Below, in pieces: positions 6,448 through 8,685 of a stretch of DNA of 8,685 nt. This DNA comes from JACRLW01 sp050181465. Lineage in GTDB: Bacteria; Planctomycetota; UBA1135; UBA2386. Below the pieces are notes generated by a model. The model saw nothing but the letters and a program-made list of their open reading frames with translations, had not been told where the DNA came from and searched no databases. How positions within the stretch are numbered: the first letter of the stretch is position 1; the number at the start of each line of letters is the position of its first letter. Where the stretch lies: contig JBFXDD010000086.1 in assembly GCA_050181465.1 (NCBI GenBank), positions 1-8,685 of the forward strand. Reading direction: 5' to 3'. Position numbers and translations under genes: made by a program.

Positions 6448-7337
6448 GCGTCGCGAAGGCTCCTTCCGGTGAGTTCGAGGAATACGGTCTCGAGATCGGC
6501 GCGCTGCACATGGATCGAACGCCAGCGCACGCCGCGCTGGCGGAGATCCGCGAGGGTCTCTTCCGGATCGTCCGTGGTGAGACGGAGCACATCGCCGTCG
6601 ATCTCGCCGGGCAGCGACGATCCGGGCGGCGGGGGAGCCGAGAGTTCGACGGCAACCACCGGGCGCGAACCGTGCCGCTCCAGCAGCGTGTCGACCTTGT
6701 CGCAGGCCAGCACCCGACCCGAGTCCACGATCGCCACGCGATCACACAGTCGCTCGGCCTCCTCCATGTAGTGCGTCGTGTAGATGACGGTCTTGCCTTC
6801 GGCCGCCAGCGACTCGATCGCTTCGAAGATGTGATTGCGCGACTGCGGATCGACACCGACGGTCGGTTCGTCGAGCAGGAGGAGATCCGGATCGTGCACG
6901 GTCGCACACGCGATGTTCAATCGGCGCTTCATCCCTCCGGAGAACGTGGCGACGCGGTCGTTCTGGCGATCACGCAATCCGGCGATCTCGAGTCCGCGAT
7001 CGACCGCGCTCGTCAGGCTGCCGCCGCGCATTCCCTGCAGCTTGCCGAAGAAGGACAGGTTCTCCCGAGCGGTGAGTTCTTCGTAGACCGCAAGATCCTG
7101 CGGCGAGTAGCCGAGTTTGCGGCGGACCTTCGCGTCCGACGGTGCCCCGAGCCCGGCGAAGTCGACGGTGCCGGAATCCGGCGCTTCGATCCCGAGCGCG
7201 AGCTTGATCGTGGTCGACTTGCCGGCCCCGTTGGGACCGAGGAGGCCGAGCGTCTCGCCGCGCTCCACTCTGAGATCGAGATCGTCGACGGCGACGATCG
7301 CGCCGAAGGACTTACGGATGCGGGTCAGTTGCAGCAT
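6444..7337 (-). CDS. ABC transporter ATP-binding protein (ABC-2 exporter, DrrA/CcmA-like)
   Basis: Cytoplasmic ATPase of 297 residues that powers the permease encoded next. All nucleotide-binding motifs are intact: Walker A GPNGAGKST (34-42), Q-loop at Q80 in GYSPQ, signature FSGGMKRR (132-139), Walker B LLLLDEP (152-158) with catalytic E157, D-loop VGVDPQ (160-165) and switch H189 in TTHYMEEAE. The C-terminal extension (about 225-297), after a short PPPP linker, is the accessory domain common in DrrA-type exporter ATPases. Length is typical. The start overlaps the end of the epimerase-like gene by 13 bases (7325-7337), and no Shine-Dalgarno sequence is visible, so coupled translation is likely. 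It ends in an ATGA overlap with the permease, supporting a two-subunit exporter made in fixed proportion. Confidence 0.95.
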   Translation of the reverse strand: MLQLTRIRKSFGAIVAVDDLDLRVERGETLGLLGPNGAGKSTTIKLALGIEAPDSGTVDFAGLGAPSDAKVRRKLGYSPQDLAVYEELTARENLSFFGKLQGMRGGSLTSAVDRGLEIAGLRDRQNDRVATFSGGMKRRLNIACATVHDPDLLLLDEPTVGVDPQSRNHIFEAIESLAAEGKTVIYTTHYMEEAERLCDRVAIVDSGRVLACDKVDTLLERHGSRPVVAVELSAPPPPGSSLPGEIDGDVLRLTTDDPEETLADLRQRGVRWRSIHVQRADLETVFLELTGRSLRDA

Positions 7338-8539
7338 GGGCGATGTGCGCGTTCGTCAGCGAGCAGGCGCGGTAGAACCGCGGCGAGTCGTTCGTATTCC
7401 GAGGAATGGTTGTATGCCTGTGCAGAAATGCGCAGGAGTCGAGCGGGGGCTGCGGGCCAGGCCATGACGGGCACCTCGATGCGTTCCTTCTCGAACAAGG
7501 CGACGTGCAGCGGGTCGAGCCCGAGTGGCGGGATGGGGCCGCTCCCCGGCGGAACTGGGATCGAAGCCAGCGAACCGATCATCGAATCGGGGCACGGCGG
7601 GCTCTGCTCCAGAGTCTCGAGCAGCAGGTTTCGGCCGTGGCGGACCAGCGACCGGTTGTGGTCGCGCAGTCCGTCGATGCCTCCTGGGAAGAGGCCGCTC
7701 AGAAACTCCAGTGCGCGCGGGATGCACAGCCACGGCGTGGGGTCGTGCGTGCCGATCCAGTCGGCCTCGATCAAGAAGCGCGAGCGATCCGTGCGAGAGC
7801 TGTTCGCGCCGTGCGAGATGACCAGCGGCCGCATTGCCGACTGCAGATCGCTGCGCACATGCAGGACCGCAGAACCTTTGGGCGTACACAGCCACTTGTG
7901 GCAGTTGCCCGTGTACCAGCCGGCGCCCAAGGCATCGAGATTCAACGGCAGCATGCCGATCGCGTGGGCACCGTCGACCAGGACTTCGACGCCGCGCTGT
8001 CTCATCGCCGACACGATGGCCGCGATCGGCATGACCATTCCGGTCTGACTCGTCACATGGTCGACCAGGAGCACGCGAGTGCGAGGCGTCACCGCTGCGA
8101 CGATGGAATCGAGAACCTGCTGCTCGTTCGCGATCGGGAACGGGACATGCGCTACCACCACGCGTGCGGAGCGGCGCGCCGCGACGAAGTCGAGCGCGTT
8201 GCGACACGCGTTGTATTCCTGATCCGTCACCAGCAACTCGTCGCCTGGCCGCAGACTCAGCGAGCGAAGCACGGTGTTGACGCCCGTGGTCGCGTTCACC
8301 ACGAAGACGAGATCCCGCGCTTGGGCGCCGAGGAAGCGTGCGAGCACGTCTTTGGCATGATCGAGGTGGCTCTCGACCTCGCGATGGAGGAAGCGCACCG
8401 GTTCGGCTTCCATGCGCGCGCGCCAGCGCGACTGTTCCTCGAGAACGGTCTTGGGGCAGGCTCCGAACGAGCCGTGGTTGAGGAAGGTGATGTCCGGGTC
8501 GAGCAGCCAGTGCTCTGCCAACTGAGATCGTCTGCTCAT
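7325..8539 (-). CDS. PLP-dependent class V aminotransferase-fold enzyme, isopenicillin N epimerase-like
   Basis: Cytoplasmic fold-type I PLP enzyme of 404 residues, a normal full length. The start FLNHGSFGACP (19-29) is characteristic of the CefD/isopenicillin N epimerase-like branch. NATTGVNTV (82-90) is the cofactor-phosphate loop. D189 in VDGAHAIG should contact the pyridine nitrogen. K215 in GNCHKWLCTPKG is the expected Schiff-base lysine. GTHDPTPW (263-270) and R370 in LLRISAQAYN match conserved substrate-side motifs. Relatives include epimerases, desulfurases and C-S lyases (for example EgtE in ergothioneine synthesis), and many proteins labelled as epimerases have no proven reaction, so I assign the fold and branch but not the substrate. 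No beta-lactam biosynthesis gene is visible nearby. The ATG overlaps the upstream methyltransferase stop (ATGA, 8536-8539), and the 3' end overlaps the ABC ATPase start, placing it in one operon with the exporter. Confidence 0.88.
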   Translation of the reverse strand: MSRRSQLAEHWLLDPDITFLNHGSFGACPKTVLEEQSRWRARMEAEPVRFLHREVESHLDHAKDVLARFLGAQARDLVFVVNATTGVNTVLRSLSLRPGDELLVTDQEYNACRNALDFVAARRSARVVVAHVPFPIANEQQVLDSIVAAVTPRTRVLLVDHVTSQTGMVMPIAAIVSAMRQRGVEVLVDGAHAIGMLPLNLDALGAGWYTGNCHKWLCTPKGSAVLHVRSDLQSAMRPLVISHGANSSRTDRSRFLIEADWIGTHDPTPWLCIPRALEFLSGLFPGGIDGLRDHNRSLVRHGRNLLLETLEQSPPCPDSMIGSLASIPVPPGSGPIPPLGLDPLHVALFEKERIEVPVMAWPAAPARLLRISAQAYNHSSEYERLAAVLPRLLADERAHRPCCN

Positions 8540-8685
8540 GGCTTGCGAGCGGTCAGGATCAATCGAGTGCTCTCGATGTCGAAGTCGTTGCCGTCTTCAT
8601 CGAAGGCCTCGATGTCGACGAAGCCCGCATGCTCCAACCAGTCGCGCAACTCGGCGGGTGCGAACAGGCGGACGGAGAATCGGAA
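8536..8685 (-). CDS. Probable SAM-dependent methyltransferase (C-terminal 49 residues only)
   Basis: Read directly on the minus strand, the frame is open from the window edge to TGA at 8536-8538, too short for a confident family call alone. It translates as FRFSVRLFAPAELRDWLEHA, then GFVDIEAFDEDGNDFDIEST, then RLILTARKP. The pattern of an aromatic/Leu-Phe strand, ELRDWLEHAGF helix, acidic stretch and a final RLILTARK strand is the usual ending of class I (Rossmann-fold) SAM methyltransferases, where the last helix and two antiparallel strands close the sheet. The SAM-binding motifs would lie outside the window. It joins the epimerase-like gene by an ATGA overlap, so it is likely part of the same transcript. 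Confidence 0.65.
   Translation of the reverse strand, partial: FRFSVRLFAPAELRDWLEHAGFVDIEAFDEDGNDFDIESTRLILTARKP

Noticed and set aside
4861..6771. Long plus-strand open frame (636 codons) opposite the ABC permease
   Set aside because: Antisense to a clear ABC-2 permease. The translation is rich in Arg, Glu, His and Asp without any domain, as expected from the shadow frame of GC-rich codons.
6510..8048. Long plus-strand open frame (512 codons) opposite the ATPase and epimerase-like genes
   Set aside because: It spans two real genes on the other strand, including the ATPase signature and Walker B region, and has no recognisable motif of its own.
7325..8539. Beta-lactam biosynthesis locus, suggested by the isopenicillin N epimerase resemblance
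   Set aside because: No isopenicillin N synthase, ACV synthetase or expandase is visible. The CefD-like family is broad, so the resemblance does not imply the pathway.
1..8685. Mobile elements, CRISPR array, tRNA/rRNA, toxin-antitoxin or phage genes
   Set aside because: I saw no direct-repeat array, transposase motif, terminal inverted repeat or tRNA-like cloverleaf. The genes form two compact same-strand transporter units with uniform composition.

Overview
The window is a GC-rich stretch (about two thirds G+C by eye) from a Gram-negative bacterium. The Gram-negative call rests on an outer-membrane efflux lipoprotein and a tripartite RND pump. GC content and codon use would suit a high-GC group such as Myxococcota, Planctomycetota or a related uncultured lineage, but nothing here fixes the taxon. 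All eight genes read on the minus strand, so transcription runs from high to low coordinates. Coding is very dense: five junctions between neighbouring genes are 4-base ATGA overlaps and one is a 13-base overlap. The only gap is 331 bases (4839-5169).

Upstream unit (8685 down to 5170): the C-terminal end of a probable SAM-dependent methyltransferase (cut by the window edge), a PLP-dependent class V aminotransferase-fold enzyme resembling isopenicillin N epimerase, an ABC ATPase and an ABC-2 type permease. The ATPase and permease form one exporter. Their overlap with the two enzyme genes suggests one transcript, perhaps for modifying and exporting or resisting a small molecule. The substrate cannot be read from the sequence.

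Gap (5169 down to 4839): the upstream part holds GC-rich inverted repeats without a U-tract, possibly the end of the ABC transcript. The part next to the next gene holds a plausible promoter and a palindromic operator candidate.

Downstream unit (4838 down to 1, continuing past the edge): a TetR-family repressor, an OprM/NodT-type outer-membrane factor, a HlyD/AcrA-type periplasmic adaptor and an AcrB-type RND permease (the first 533 residues are present). This is a complete tripartite efflux set headed by its likely autoregulatory repressor, each gene joined to the next by ATGA. Expected behaviour is that the repressor binds the palindrome at its own promoter and releases it on ligand binding, so that repressor and pump are induced together.

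I found no tRNA, rRNA, CRISPR array, insertion sequence, phage gene or clear novel system. The content is largely ordinary transporter biology. The points most worth checking are the operator, the enzyme-exporter coupling and the correct start of the outer-membrane factor.
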